Virus record (IMG/VR): IMGVR_UViG_3300043449_002188
Location: 1 to 34,771 of that record
Direction: 5' to 3' (one strand)
Length of the DNA stretch: 34,771 nt
Origin: a virus
This document shows positions 34,763 to 34,771 of this stretch, piece after piece; within the stretch, counting starts at the first letter, position 1, and every line of letters starts with the position of its first letter. The notes below the pieces were generated by a model, which worked only from the letters and a program-made list of their open reading frames with translations, was not told the DNA's origin and made no database searches. The position numbers were made by a program, and so were the translations under genes.

Positions 34763-34771
34763 ACCGCAAAG

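Noticed and set aside
1-34771. Host chromosome or genomic island instead of phage
   Set aside because: dnaK, nusG, ppk2, thyA and T9SS genes could be chromosomal, but the many tiny coupled genes, RNA ligase, GH19 and holin-like genes, repeated leader and repeated late-type motif fit a phage better. No hallmark structural gene is in the window, so this stays an inference.

Overview
The window is AT-rich and densely coding, with many genes under 100 codons, ATGA stop/start overlaps and short divergent gaps. It reads as part of a large (probably jumbo) tailed phage of a Bacteroidota host. Host clues are TTG-N20-TATATTTG promoters, a type IX secretion (T9SS, CHU_C) sorting domain, Bacteroidota-like DnaK and lipoprotein signals, and little Shine-Dalgarno use. 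Phage clues are the gene density, an RNA ligase, thymidylate synthase, a GH19-type endolysin, holin/spanin-like membrane genes and many tiny unknown genes. No capsid, tail, terminase or polymerase gene lies in the window, so the phage assignment is an inference. I saw no tRNA, insertion sequence or attachment site.

Layout. 1-6.4 kb: a cut-off DUF4314-like gene, proteins with a short N-terminal leader, an HExxH protein, an IMPDH/GMP-reductase-like enzyme, polyphosphate kinase 2 and small membrane proteins. 6.4-8.7 kb: two tiny genes and a full-length dnaK. 8.8-10.8 kb: a second leader-bearing HExxH protein and a stand-alone class II aaRS-like enzyme behind a possible Asn-rich leader peptide and terminator hairpin. 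10.8-12.5 kb: a membrane/lysis block with a duplicated holin-like pair and spanin-like overlapping genes. 12.5-14.6 kb: an operon with nusG and a metallophosphoesterase. 14.6-18.3 kb: small genes, FKBP isomerase, a third HExxH protein and the GH19 enzyme. 18.4-23.7 kb: secreted proteins (CHU_C, PKD/Ig-like, M43 lipoprotein protease) around a thioesterase gene. 23.7-27.8 kb: a 13-gene operon of small genes ending in thyA. 27.8-31.2 kb: an operon with a metallophosphoesterase, a P-loop kinase and a 493-residue protein with thirteen 22-residue repeats. 31.2-34.8 kb: two leader-bearing proteins, an RmlD-like reductase, a glycosyltransferase-like protein and a T4 Rnl1-like RNA ligase.

Two promoter classes appear. 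TATATTTG boxes (often with TTG about 20 nt upstream, often only 4-5 nt before ATG) precede dnaK, the nusG operon, the thyA operon and the RNA-repair/repeat operon. A second motif, consensus RRTATTTATW in coding orientation, precedes the leader-bearing proteins, the lysis block, the GH19 enzyme and the secreted proteins. I infer an early/middle class read by the host sigma factor and a late class read by a phage factor.

The leader-bearing proteins share a short amphipathic N-terminus ending in hydrophobic-x-Glu, which resembles the capsid-targeting and prohead-protease signals of T4-type phages. They may be virion cargo, and PPK2, a GH19 enzyme and a metalloprotease-like protein would be among that cargo. 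The most unusual single object is the repeat protein at 27815-29296: a DNA-conserved 36-nt core alternates with an unrelated 30-nt segment, a CRISPR-like geometry inside an intact reading frame.
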